Positions 1 through 5,437 of a stretch of DNA of 10,279 nt are shown piece by piece. The position numbers were made by a program, and so were the translations under genes. The first letter of the stretch is position 1; each line of letters opens with the position of its first letter. The notes beneath the pieces are model-generated. The model ran no database searches, was not told the origin of the DNA, and saw only the letters and a program-made list of their open reading frames with translations. Source of the stretch: SIG603 sp964370115 (GTDB lineage: Bacteria; Bacillota; Clostridia; Oscillospirales; Acutalibacteraceae); NCBI GenBank assembly GCA_964370115.1, contig CAYJIA010000064.1:1-10279 (forward strand), in the 5' to 3' direction.

Positions 1-167
1 CCGCCAAAAATGTATAGTACAGGCATAAGTCCATACTGTGTTATGTTCCAAATTGAGGAAAACTCTCCATTAACTGTCCATTCGTTTGTCATTGAGCCAG
101 CAAGAATAACAGCAATACTTAATACTCCTGTTAAAAACATCATAGAACCTAATATCACTTTTTTCAT
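1..167 (-). CDS. Small membrane protein, N-terminal part (runs off window start)
   Basis: This is the 5' part of a minus-strand gene; 55 complete codons are visible before the window edge. The protein begins MKKVILGSMMFLTGVLSIAV. It has a short basic start and a hydrophobic helix at about residues 4-24, then a polar stretch rich in Trp, Asn and Glu (TNEWTVNGEFSSIWN). A second hydrophobic segment starts near residue 46 (YGLMPVLYIFG) and is cut off. The first helix could be a signal anchor or an uncleaved signal peptide. The ATG at 167 is preceded by GGAAGAG about 9 nt upstream, and a good promoter lies at 208-236. The pattern suggests a small integral membrane protein with at least two helices. 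I do not recognise a named family and assign no function. The minus-strand reading is preferred over an overlapping plus-strand frame because it has both an RBS and a promoter. Confidence 0.65.
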   Translation of the reverse strand, partial: MKKVILGSMMFLTGVLSIAVILAGSMTNEWTVNGEFSSIWNITQYGLMPVLYIFG

Positions 168-207
168 AAATTTGCACTCTTCCTATTATAAATATAATTT
201 TTAATAA

Positions 208-236
208 AGTATAACATAGTAAAAACAATAATTCAA
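208..236 (-). promoter_or_regulatory. Sigma-A-type promoter of the small membrane protein gene
   Basis: On the minus strand, TTGAAT (236-231) and TATACT (213-208) are separated by exactly 17 nt. Transcription would start near 201, giving a leader of about 35 nt before the ATG at 167. Both boxes are close to consensus and correctly placed, although the surrounding AT-richness raises the chance of a fortuitous match. Confidence 0.55.
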
Positions 237-289
237 ACTAATCTATAAATTAATCATAAGCAAAAGGCAAGAGGTTTGCTTAAATTTTT

Positions 290-359
290 CGGGCGACCAA
301 TGGGCGCCCCTACACCATAATTTATTACAAATCAAGTAGGGGAGGTCATCGGTCGCCCG
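290..359. repeat. Inverted pair of GTAGGGG...GGTCGCCCG dispersed repeat modules
   Basis: One copy lies on the minus strand at 290-313 (it reads GTAGGGGCGCCCATTGGTCG then CCCG on that strand). A second lies on the plus strand at 336-359. The copies share the GTAGGGG start and the GGTCGCCCG end and differ in the middle. Facing each other, they can fold into one long stem: 9 bp, an imperfect middle, then 7 bp, with a loop of about 22 nt. There is no coding sequence between 168 and 429, so this intergenic stretch consists mainly of these modules and the one at 387-417. The region 261-273 also resembles a fragment of the CTCTTGCCTT end of the related modules. The pair could act as a terminator-like barrier behind the minus-strand gene ending at 430, but neither side has a convincing U-run. 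Confidence 0.7.
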
Positions 360-386
360 TGAGTTTTCCGCAAGTTTTAATTTTTT

Positions 387-417
387 ATTGTAGGGGAGGG
401 TTCTGCTCTTGCCTTGG
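387..417 (+). repeat. GTAGGGG...CTGCTCTTGCCTT dispersed repeat module
   Basis: It starts ATTGTAGGG and contains TCTGCTCTTGCCTT. It matches the module at 2896-2928 over nearly its full length, and shares the GTAGGGG head with the pair at 290-359. It lies immediately downstream of the minus-strand gene that ends at 430. Similar GTAGGGG modules are, to my knowledge, common between genes in clostridial genomes; no transposase or coding capacity is associated with it here. Confidence 0.65.
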
Positions 418-429
418 GTTCATAAATGT

Positions 430-1425
430 TTATACAATTTTAGAAAAACTAATGTCGCCGTCAGTGCTTGAGACTTTAATAGTAGATTCCATTTTATCTG
501 ATTTGTAAAATGTTCCGTCCTCTGAGTCCTCAAATTCAAATCCCTCTACAGTAAATTCTCCAAAAGTAGAATCTTCCTTAAAGAAAAAACCATCGCTATC
601 TGCCACCTTTAGGTCTACATCTCCGTAAATTGAATAAACATTAAGGTCGGATATTACACCAGTGTTTGTTACACTTACATTGGAATTTATGCTAGAGATA
701 GAAGCGCTAACAAAGTTTCCGCTCATTGAGAGTTCACCCTCACCAGTTCTTGCATAAACGGTCTCAAGGGTAAGTGCAGTACCAGAAATTTCACCAGTCA
801 CCACCTTAAAAGAACTTTCCTGAGCTTGCAAGGAGCTTATTTGTATATTACCTTCTGAAACGTCAGCAGAAATTTTTTCTGCGCTTAATCCGTCAAGTCT
901 AATATCACCAATTTGAGTTTTAGCTACTACATTTATGCCGACAACGCCAGTGCAGTAGATTTCGCCACTCGAGTTGTTTATCACAACATCTTCGATTTCC
1001 GTACCAACAGGTATGCCGACTATAAGTTTCTTTTCGCGCTGAACCGATGTGCGATCGGCGGTTTCAGTCCATTTTATATCAAGAGTTCCATAAAGGTCTT
1101 GCACATACATTTTATCACTTTCTGATATATCCTCAGCAGTAAGTTCGGTTACAGTAACTTCAGCACCTGCAATAGAAGAAATTTCAATGTCACCGTGGTT
1201 CCAATCAATTGTTATTTCGCTTAAATCTTCAATTGGTATGCTTTGACTATTTGTCGATGTAAGGTTTACGGTTTCTTTTTCGTAAATTAAGTCATTAAGA
1301 CCAAAAAGGCTTTCACGGCCATAGAAAAAGACAATTAGTAAAAATAAAAAAGTCACTGCAATGTATGAGATTTTTAAAATACCTTTTGTCGAAAAATCAA
1401 GTTTAAAATTTTTGAAATTTAACAT
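430..1425 (-). CDS. Membrane-anchored DUF4097-type beta-solenoid (putative adhesin) protein
   Basis: The 331-residue protein has a short N-terminal cytoplasmic segment and one hydrophobic helix at about residues 18-36. The rest is an extracellular region rich in Ser, Thr, Val, Ile and Gly with almost no long helix-forming stretches. Short G-(D/E/N)-(I/L/V) turns recur at residues 154, 173, 192, 211 and 230, exactly 19 apart, then at about 248 and 268, with others at 78 and 323. That is the signature of a single-stranded beta-solenoid, as in DUF4097 (putative adhesin / LiaG-like) proteins. Family members are often linked to cell-envelope stress operons, but no sensor kinase or LiaF-like partner is present here. 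The start at 1425 is supported by AAAGGGG about 8 nt upstream and by a promoter at 1455-1483. It appears monocistronic. The family assignment is by pattern; the function is unknown. Confidence 0.8.
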   Translation of the reverse strand: MLNFKNFKLDFSTKGILKISYIAVTFLFLLIVFFYGRESLFGLNDLIYEKETVNLTSTNSQSIPIEDLSEITIDWNHGDIEISSIAGAEVTVTELTAEDISESDKMYVQDLYGTLDIKWTETADRTSVQREKKLIVGIPVGTEIEDVVINNSSGEIYCTGVVGINVVAKTQIGDIRLDGLSAEKISADVSEGNIQISSLQAQESSFKVVTGEISGTALTLETVYARTGEGELSMSGNFVSASISSINSNVSVTNTGVISDLNVYSIYGDVDLKVADSDGFFFKEDSTFGEFTVEGFEFEDSEDGTFYKSDKMESTIKVSSTDGDISFSKIV

Positions 1426-1454
1426 AATACACCCCTTTAGTATCTATCCTATAT

Positions 1455-1483
1455 ATTTTATAACATTAATGCCTTGCAGTCAA
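1455..1483 (-). promoter_or_regulatory. Sigma-A-type promoter of the DUF4097-like gene
   Basis: On the minus strand, TTGACT (1483-1478) is followed after 17 nt by TAAAAT (1460-1455). Initiation near 1448 would leave a leader of about 23 nt carrying the AAAGGGG ribosome binding site. The -35 box matches consensus at five of six positions. Confidence 0.6.
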
Positions 1484-1564
1484 TGTTAAATTTATTCAAA
1501 ACGCAATTTTATTTAATTTTATTGTTAGTTTTGGTAAATATATTTACATGAAAGGAGTTAGTAT

Positions 1565-1738
1565 ATGAATTATTTTGAAAATAGCAGAAAAAAACAAAAG
1601 CCTTATAACCCACCGCCTTTATATGATACTTTTCCCACAAGCATTAAAGAGAGGGTGGATCCTAAAACTAATGTAAACTTACCGCGAATTGATGCGGTAA
1701 AAGATGTAAAACGATGGAGCGAGGAAAATACTAAATAG
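1565..1738 (+). CDS. 57-residue hypothetical protein, DUF3787-like C-terminus
   Basis: This small ORF encodes 57 residues beginning MNYFENSRKKQKPYNPPPLY and ending DAVKDVKRWSEENTK. A strong ribosome binding site, AAAGGAG at 1551-1557, sits 7 nt before the ATG. The TAG stop at 1736-1738 abuts a perfect 13-bp hairpin. Together these support real expression despite the short length. The N-terminal half is basic and proline-rich (PPP at 16-18) and probably unstructured; the C-terminal half could form a short helix. There is no signal peptide or membrane segment. The tail, with a 'V-LP...AV-D-K-W--EN-K' pattern, resembles short clostridial proteins of the DUF3787 type, but the HETAAWA-like core I associate with that family is absent. 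The assignment is therefore tentative and no function is claimed. Confidence 0.6.
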   Translation: MNYFENSRKKQKPYNPPPLYDTFPTSIKERVDPKTNVNLPRIDAVKDVKRWSEENTK

Positions 1739-1770
1739 TTGATAGTTGTTCAGAAATAACAACTATCAAC
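1738..1770. terminator. Perfect 13-bp hairpin between convergent genes (likely bidirectional terminator)
   Basis: GTTGATAGTTGTT (1738-1750) and AACAACTATCAAC (1758-1770) form a perfect 13-bp stem with a 7-nt loop. It sits between the 57-residue ORF (plus, ending 1738) and the rhodanese gene (minus, ending 1779), where a shared terminator is expected. The U-tracts on both sides are weak (TTAAAGATTT on plus, TATTTAG on minus), so termination may be inefficient. The GTTGATAGTTG arm is identical to part of the repeat at the 3' end of lpdA (3087-3097), so the hairpin may have come from a dispersed repeat. Confidence 0.6.
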
Positions 1771-1778
1771 TTAAAGAT

Positions 1779-2249
1779 TTACTCAGTCACAACTTCCCCA
1801 GTCCAATCGGTTTCTATTCCTCCAAAATCGAAGACGTTTTTATAGCCTAGCGCTATAAGCTCCCTTGATGCATTCGCGCTTCGATTGCCACTTCGGCAGT
1901 ACACTAAAATAGTTTTTTCTTTATTGGGCAAAACCTCACTGTATCTGTCAGATATTTCGTAGTCGGGAAGCAAAATAGCGTTTTGTATATGACCCGCTTC
2001 AAATTCCTCTGGTGTGCGTACATCTAATATGATTACGTCGCCATTCATCATGGAGATTGCCTCGTCTACGGTGATTTTTTTGTATTCTCCCACAACTTCA
2101 CTTGATGCATCAGAAGAAGATTTCGAAGAGATTTCAGAAGAAGTTTCAGAGGAAATCTCAGAAGACAAAGTTTCTTCTTTTTGCATACAAGAGACTAATG
2201 TGAAGCTTGCAAGGACTAATAATAGACTCAAAATCAATTTGTTTTTCAT
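1779..2249 (-). CDS. Rhodanese-domain lipoprotein
   Basis: The 156-residue protein has a classic lipoprotein signal peptide: MKNK, a hydrophobic core, then a lipobox L18-V-S-C21. It should therefore be lipidated on Cys21 and anchored outside the membrane. A Ser/Glu-rich linker (about 29-51, repeated SSE/SSK units) leads to a single rhodanese domain at about 57-156. The domain shows the LDVRTPEEFEAGHI motif (75-88) and the active-site loop with Cys118 in CRSGNRS. Single-domain rhodaneses of this kind carry sulfur as a cysteine persulfide or move thiol-bound sulfur; the natural substrate cannot be told from sequence. The catalytic Cys and the arginines are intact, so it is probably active. The start at 2249 has GGGAG about 8 nt upstream. 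It is transcribed divergently from the GNAT gene across a region containing a 9-bp palindrome, and no obvious consensus promoter is visible on its own side. Confidence 0.88.
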   Translation of the reverse strand: MKNKLILSLLLVLASFTLVSCMQKEETLSSEISSETSSEISSKSSSDASSEVVGEYKKITVDEAISMMNGDVIILDVRTPEEFEAGHIQNAILLPDYEISDRYSEVLPNKEKTILVYCRSGNRSANASRELIALGYKNVFDFGGIETDWTGEVVTE

Positions 2250-2266
2250 AAAAATACTCCCTAAAT

Positions 2267-2290
2267 TTTAACAATAAATTAATTGTTAAA
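2267..2290. promoter_or_regulatory. Inverted repeat in the divergent promoter region (possible operator)
   Basis: TTTAACAAT (2267-2275) and ATTGTTAAA (2282-2290) are perfect 9-nt arms separated by 6 nt. The right arm covers the -35 box (2283-2288) of the plus-strand GNAT promoter, and the element lies 18 nt or more upstream of the rhodanese ATG at 2249. A regulator bound here could control both divergent genes. The arms are AT-rich, so chance symmetry is possible. Confidence 0.35.
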
Positions 2291-2311
2291 GACAAAATTT
2301 TGTTGTATAAT
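2283..2311 (+). promoter_or_regulatory. Sigma-A-type promoter of the GNAT gene
   Basis: TTGTTA (2283-2288) and a perfect TATAAT (2306-2311) are separated by 17 nt. Initiation near 2318 gives a leader of about 25 nt carrying GGAGG at 2332-2336. The position also shows that the frame upstream of 2343 is not translated, because the promoter lies inside it. Confidence 0.7.
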
Positions 2312-2342
2312 CAATTATATCATAAAATTTCGGAGGTGCAAA

Positions 2343-2843
2343 GTGTTAAAGTTGAGAGAGGTAAATTTAGACGAGTTGGACATAGCGATGGAAATCATCG
2401 ACATAGGGAAAAAGCATCTAAAAGAGCAGGGGATAGACCAGTGGCAAAACGGGTACCCAGACTTTGAATGTATAAAAGGTGATGCGCTGCTTAAAAGAGG
2501 TTTTTTTATCACAGACGATGAGGAAATACTCGGCTATATATGCATAGATTATAACGGCGAACCTGCCTATGATAACTTAGATGGTGAATGGGCGAGTGAT
2601 GAAAAATATGTTGTCGGACACAGAATGGCGATGAACGAAAATTCAAGGGGCAGAAACCTCAGCACAAAAATATTTGAGTTAATTGAAGAAATGAGCATAG
2701 CCCGTGGTGTGCACTATATGAGGGTTGACACAGATGAAAATAACCCGAAAATGCAACATGTGTTTAGAAAAGTAGGATTTGAGTACAGGGGCAAAATCTG
2801 GTTTGATAACAGTGAGAAAATCGCATTTGATAAGAAGTTTTAA
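2343..2843 (+). CDS. GNAT-family N-acetyltransferase
   Basis: The 166-residue protein begins (f)MLKLREVNLDELDIAMEI. It has the N-terminal strand-helix layout of GNAT enzymes, including a KEQGIDQWQNGYP segment common in clostridial members. The central strands (GFFITDDEEILGYICID, 50-70 region) lead to VVGHRMAMNENSRGRNLSTKIFELI. There R-G-R-N-L-S takes the place of the acetyl-CoA pyrophosphate-binding R/Q-x-x-G-x-G/A loop. The late motif HYMRVDTDENNPKMQHVFRKVGFEYRG is typical of the family C-terminus. It would transfer an acetyl group from acetyl-CoA to an amine; the acceptor is unknown. The GTG start at 2343 is chosen because GGAGG lies 6 nt upstream and the promoter (2283-2311) falls inside the longer open frame. 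A strong terminator follows directly. Confidence 0.88.
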   Translation: MLKLREVNLDELDIAMEIIDIGKKHLKEQGIDQWQNGYPDFECIKGDALLKRGFFITDDEEILGYICIDYNGEPAYDNLDGEWASDEKYVVGHRMAMNENSRGRNLSTKIFELIEEMSIARGVHYMRVDTDENNPKMQHVFRKVGFEYRGKIWFDNSEKIAFDKKF

Positions 2844-2845
2844 AC

Positions 2846-2886
2846 AAAAACACGGAAACTGGCAAATAGCTGGTTTCCGTGTTTTT
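2846..2886. terminator. Strong intrinsic terminator after the GNAT gene, symmetric enough to work both ways
   Basis: AAAAACACGGAAAC (2846-2859) pairs perfectly with GTTTCCGTGTTTTT (2873-2886), giving a 14-bp stem with a GC-rich middle and a T-run on each strand. It starts 3 nt after the GNAT stop codon. On the minus strand it could also end transcripts running on from the glycine cleavage operon, about 200 nt past lpdA. Confidence 0.85.
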
Positions 2887-2895
2887 ATTATTAAT

Positions 2896-2928
2896 ATTGT
2901 AGGGCAAGGGCTCTGCTCTTGCCTTTGG
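2896..2928 (+). repeat. GTAGGG...CTGCTCTTGCCTT dispersed repeat module, second copy
   Basis: It begins ATTGTAGGG and ends CTCTTGCCTTTGG, closely matching the module at 387-417; the middle differs (CAAGGGC here, GAGGGTT there). This copy has an internal GGCAAG...CTTGCC inverted repeat. It sits in the noncoding stretch between two convergent genes, right after the GNAT terminator. Confidence 0.65.
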
Positions 2929-2958
2929 TTTTTGTATAAACCAAAGTTTTCTCTTTTT
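2923..2958 (+). terminator. Terminator-like hairpin with T-rich tail
   Basis: CTTTGGTTT (2923-2931) and AAACCAAAG (2938-2946) form a perfect 9-bp stem with a 6-nt loop, followed by TTTTCTCTTTTT. It resembles a second, back-up terminator for the GNAT transcript. The left arm overlaps the end of the repeat module at 2896-2928. Confidence 0.45.
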
Positions 2959-3008
2959 GCCTCCTGCAAAAATTCACTTTCAAAAATGCGCTTCTAAGTA
3001 TTGGATGT

Positions 3009-3068
3009 CGTTTTCTGCGGAAAACGTTTTGCGTGTCGAGGCTCTCGACAAATTTTTTGAAAAAATTT
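3009..3068. repeat. Composite repeat of three consecutive hairpins, with GTCGAGGCTCTCGAC core
   Basis: Three inverted repeats sit almost end to end. CGTTTTC (3009-3015) pairs with GAAAACG (3020-3026), loop TGCG. GTCGAG (3035-3040) pairs with CTCGAC (3044-3049), loop GCT. AAATTTTTT (3050-3058) pairs with AAAAAATTT (3060-3068). The segment 3028-3049, read on the minus strand, matches 10214-10235 behind the tRNA gene with 2 mismatches in 22 nt, and its 15-nt core recurs exactly at 10265-10279. It belongs to a dispersed repeat family. It lies downstream of lpdA and could help stabilise or end the operon transcript. The rest of the gap 2959-3008 shows nothing I can name. Confidence 0.65.
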
Positions 3069-3075
3069 AGTAAAA

Positions 3076-3097
3076 CTTTTCACTCTCAACTATCAAC
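3076..3097 (-). repeat. GTTGATAGTTGAGAGTG repeat overlapping the lpdA stop codon
   Basis: On the minus strand, GTTGATAGTTGAGAGTG is followed by AAAAG. The first 11 nt match the hairpin arm at 1738-1748, and GAGTGAAAAG also occurs in the repeat between gcvH and gcvPA (8214-8223, plus strand). The TGA stop of lpdA (3095-3093) and an adjacent in-frame TAG lie inside it. Confidence 0.55.
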
Positions 3098-4433
3098 TAA
3101 TCAAAGTTTCGCTCACCGTGGGGTGTGGGAAAATTGTTTTTTCTAAATCTTCTACACTTAGCTTGTTTTCTATGGCACAGGTGATGCCGCCTATCATTTC
3201 GCCTGCATGGTGGCACATTAGCGTTGCGCCTAGTAAAACCTTAGTTTCAGCGTCATAGCATAGCTTTACAAAGCCTCGGTCTGCGTCTTCTATTACGGAT
3301 TTTCCGTTTGAAGATGTCAGTTTTTTCACGCTCTTTGCATTTATCCCTTTTGCCTTAGCCTCGTCGGTATTAAGTCCTACACAGGCAATTTCAGGCTCAG
3401 TAAAGACACAAGCGGGGATAAGAGACATGTTTTTGTGAAGCTTGTTTTCGTAGTTTAAACTCACAAAATTAGCCGCCTGAGCTTCTGCTGCATGGGCTAG
3501 TTGAGTAGAGCCTAAAACTACATCACCTATGGCGTAAATTCCTTTTACACTGCTCTCCAAGTTTTCGTCCACTGCGATAAATCCTCTTTGCATTTCGGGG
3601 GATATATCTCCCTCAAAAAGATTATCGGTGTTTGGAACTCTTCCAGTGCAAACAAGCATTTTATCTGCCTTTATGGTAATTTCTTCATTTTTTAAAGAAT
3701 AAGTACATTGTACGAAGTCTTCGTCATTTTCTATTTTTACAACGCTCGCACCTGTAATTGTGGCGATTTCACGCTTTTTAAATATCATATTAAGGCTTTG
3801 TCCGACTTCGCGCTCTAACAGAGGAAGAAGCCTTGGCATTGCCTCTATTATTGTGACTTCACAGCCAAGCCTATTGTAGACTTGTGCAAATTCTACGCCA
3901 ATTACACCGCCACCTACTATGATAAGACTTTTACAGTCCACTGGATTTTGCAGGAAATAATCGCTGGTGTGTACGTTTTTGCTGTCTACGCCAGTTATTG
4001 GTGGCATAGAGGGTCTGCTTCCAGTTGCGATAAGAATTTTATCCGCTGTAAAACTCTCGCCCCCAGCCTTTACAGTGTTTTTATCGACTATCGTCGCTCT
4101 TTTATTTATAAGCTCAATTTTAGCCTTGTCTATAAGCCCTTGTATGCCAAGTCGTAAAGTCTCGACAGAGTTCATTGCCTTAGCGTGCATTTTATTTATA
4201 TCATAATCAACACTGCCGGTGATAACTCCAAGCTCTGCACCGTGTACTGCCTCGTGATAAACTCTAGAGCTTCTAAGCAAAGCTTTTGTGGGAATACAAC
4301 CCCTGTTAAGACAAGTTCCGCCTAGTTCACTTTGCTCAAAAAGTGCTACAGTCTTAGAAAGTTTTGCAGCGTGCAAGGCGGCGACATAGCCACCGGGACC
4401 TCCGCCTATGACGATTAAATCAAAATGTTTCAT
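3093..4433 (-). CDS. lpdA: Dihydrolipoyl dehydrogenase (glycine cleavage L protein)
   Basis: This FAD enzyme reoxidises the dihydrolipoyl arm of GcvH and passes electrons to NAD+. The 446 residues show the FAD-binding GGGPGG loop (10-15) and the redox disulfide C41-LNRG-C46 followed by IPTKAL. They also show the NAD-binding IIVGGGVIGVEFA (171-183), the second FAD motif GIYAIGDV (298-305), and the catalytic His-Glu pair in H437-PTVSE442. The TGA comes only four residues after that motif. Family members usually continue another 10-25 residues, and the stop lies in a dispersed repeat, so the C-terminus looks slightly clipped; the catalytic residues are all present. The start at 4433 has GGGAGG 8 nt upstream, overlapping the end of lplA. 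It is the last gene of the operon. The placement indicates a dedicated L protein, though sharing with other 2-oxoacid dehydrogenases cannot be excluded. Confidence 0.95.
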   Translation of the reverse strand: MKHFDLIVIGGGPGGYVAALHAAKLSKTVALFEQSELGGTCLNRGCIPTKALLRSSRVYHEAVHGAELGVITGSVDYDINKMHAKAMNSVETLRLGIQGLIDKAKIELINKRATIVDKNTVKAGGESFTADKILIATGSRPSMPPITGVDSKNVHTSDYFLQNPVDCKSLIIVGGGVIGVEFAQVYNRLGCEVTIIEAMPRLLPLLEREVGQSLNMIFKKREIATITGASVVKIENDEDFVQCTYSLKNEEITIKADKMLVCTGRVPNTDNLFEGDISPEMQRGFIAVDENLESSVKGIYAIGDVVLGSTQLAHAAEAQAANFVSLNYENKLHKNMSLIPACVFTEPEIACVGLNTDEAKAKGINAKSVKKLTSSNGKSVIEDADRGFVKLCYDAETKVLLGATLMCHHAGEMIGGITCAIENKLSVEDLEKTIFPHPTVSETLIS

Positions 4434-4447
4434 AGTCTAAACCTCCC

Positions 4448-5437
4448 TTATTCTAAATTGCTTTCAATTAATTTCTTTATATCTTCTATAATATTGGGGT
4501 AGTCTGTTTTTTCGCGTTCAAGACAGGATATAATATTTGATTTATTAAACTCTTTGCCAATAAGCAGTGATTTAATAATGTCAGCTATTTTCTCGTCGAG
4601 TGCATCGGTAAAAAAGCTTAGGTCTTGTATCATAGCTTTTTCGATTACCATGCAAAGTTCACATTCGCCCCAGCTAAACTTTTCGCTGAGAATATAATTG
4701 TACTTTCGCTCCCGCTCATAAAGCCAGTCTTTTGATGAGAATTTTTTATACCTCTCATTTAGGTTTGCGTTATCAATTCTCTCAGAGGGGAGAGTGGTAG
4801 ATTTTAGCGCATAGACCTCCTCAAAAGATTTGATTAAGGCTTCTTTTATGCTGTTTACAGTAATATTATCGTTTAACTCACTCAGATTTACAACCCTTGA
4901 TTTAACCGACTTTACACCATGGCTTTCAAGTTTTTTTGTCGACACATTAAGATAATTTGCAAGTCTTGACATATCTGCATTTATAAGCAGAGTTCCATGA
5001 TGAAACTTATTGTCGCCAGCCTTGAAAAAAGCATTGCCAGAAAATTTTCTATCATTTATAGTGATATCATTTCTTCCGCTTTTTGTGGCATCAAGCCCCA
5101 AACTTTTTACAGCTCTTAAAATAACTTCAAGCTGTTTATCTACATCATACTGGCTTGATTTTGCCAAAAATGTAAAATTTAAGTTGCCTAAATCGTGGAA
5201 AACAGCACCTCCGCCCGAGGGGCGGCGTGCCACAAATCCACCGTCGTTTTGCAGTGCTTCAAGTTTACACTGGGCACGGCAATTTTGGTTTTTTCCTATT
5301 ACGACAGTGTTTTTATTTTGCCATAAATACATTATAACTTCATCGTCCTGTAAGTTATAAAGCAAGTATTCTTCTAGGGCTAAATTTTTATAAGGGTTAA
5401 AGTCGTCGCTTATGAGCGTGTAAATATTTTTAAGCAT
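4448..5437 (-). CDS. lplA: Lipoate-protein ligase A
   Basis: This enzyme activates lipoate with ATP to lipoyl-AMP and transfers it to a lysine of an acceptor protein, here most likely Lys64 of GcvH. The protein has the adenylate-binding RRPSGGGAVFHDLGNLNFTF block (about 72-91) and DRKFSGNAF (about 129-137), with the catalytic lysine at 131 (133 if counted from the upstream ATG). These are followed by KFHHGTLLINAD. The length, about 329 residues, includes the C-terminal accessory domain (about 240-329), so one polypeptide should carry out both half-reactions. Two ATGs are possible. The one at 5437 is preferred because AAGG ends 7 nt upstream, whereas it would be only 1 nt from the ATG at 5443. 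This start overlaps the end of gcvPB by 8 nt, suggesting translational coupling. No lipA or lipB is in the window, consistent with lipoate scavenging. Confidence 0.93.
   Translation of the reverse strand: MLKNIYTLISDDFNPYKNLALEEYLLYNLQDDEVIMYLWQNKNTVVIGKNQNCRAQCKLEALQNDGGFVARRPSGGGAVFHDLGNLNFTFLAKSSQYDVDKQLEVILRAVKSLGLDATKSGRNDITINDRKFSGNAFFKAGDNKFHHGTLLINADMSRLANYLNVSTKKLESHGVKSVKSRVVNLSELNDNITVNSIKEALIKSFEEVYALKSTTLPSERIDNANLNERYKKFSSKDWLYERERKYNYILSEKFSWGECELCMVIEKAMIQDLSFFTDALDEKIADIIKSLLIGKEFNKSNIISCLEREKTDYPNIIEDIKKLIESNLE

Noticed and set aside
10..204. 64-codon open frame on the plus strand at the window start
   Set aside because: It has no ribosome binding site and lies antisense to a minus-strand frame that has an RBS, a promoter and a plausible membrane-protein sequence.
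2283..2342. Upstream 20-codon extension of the GNAT gene starting with TTG at 2283
   Set aside because: The stretch contains the -35 and -10 boxes of the promoter, and the GTG at 2343 has an ideally placed GGAGG.
2679..2997. Overlapping open frames on both strands across the end of the GNAT gene and the following repeats
   Set aside because: They are antisense or out of frame to the GNAT gene, run through a strong terminator and repeat modules, and lack ribosome binding sites.
2888..3097. Possible CRISPR array or small mobile element in the repeat-rich gap
   Set aside because: The repeats are not identical units at regular spacing, there are no spacers, and no transposase or terminal duplication is visible; it is a patchwork of different dispersed repeats.
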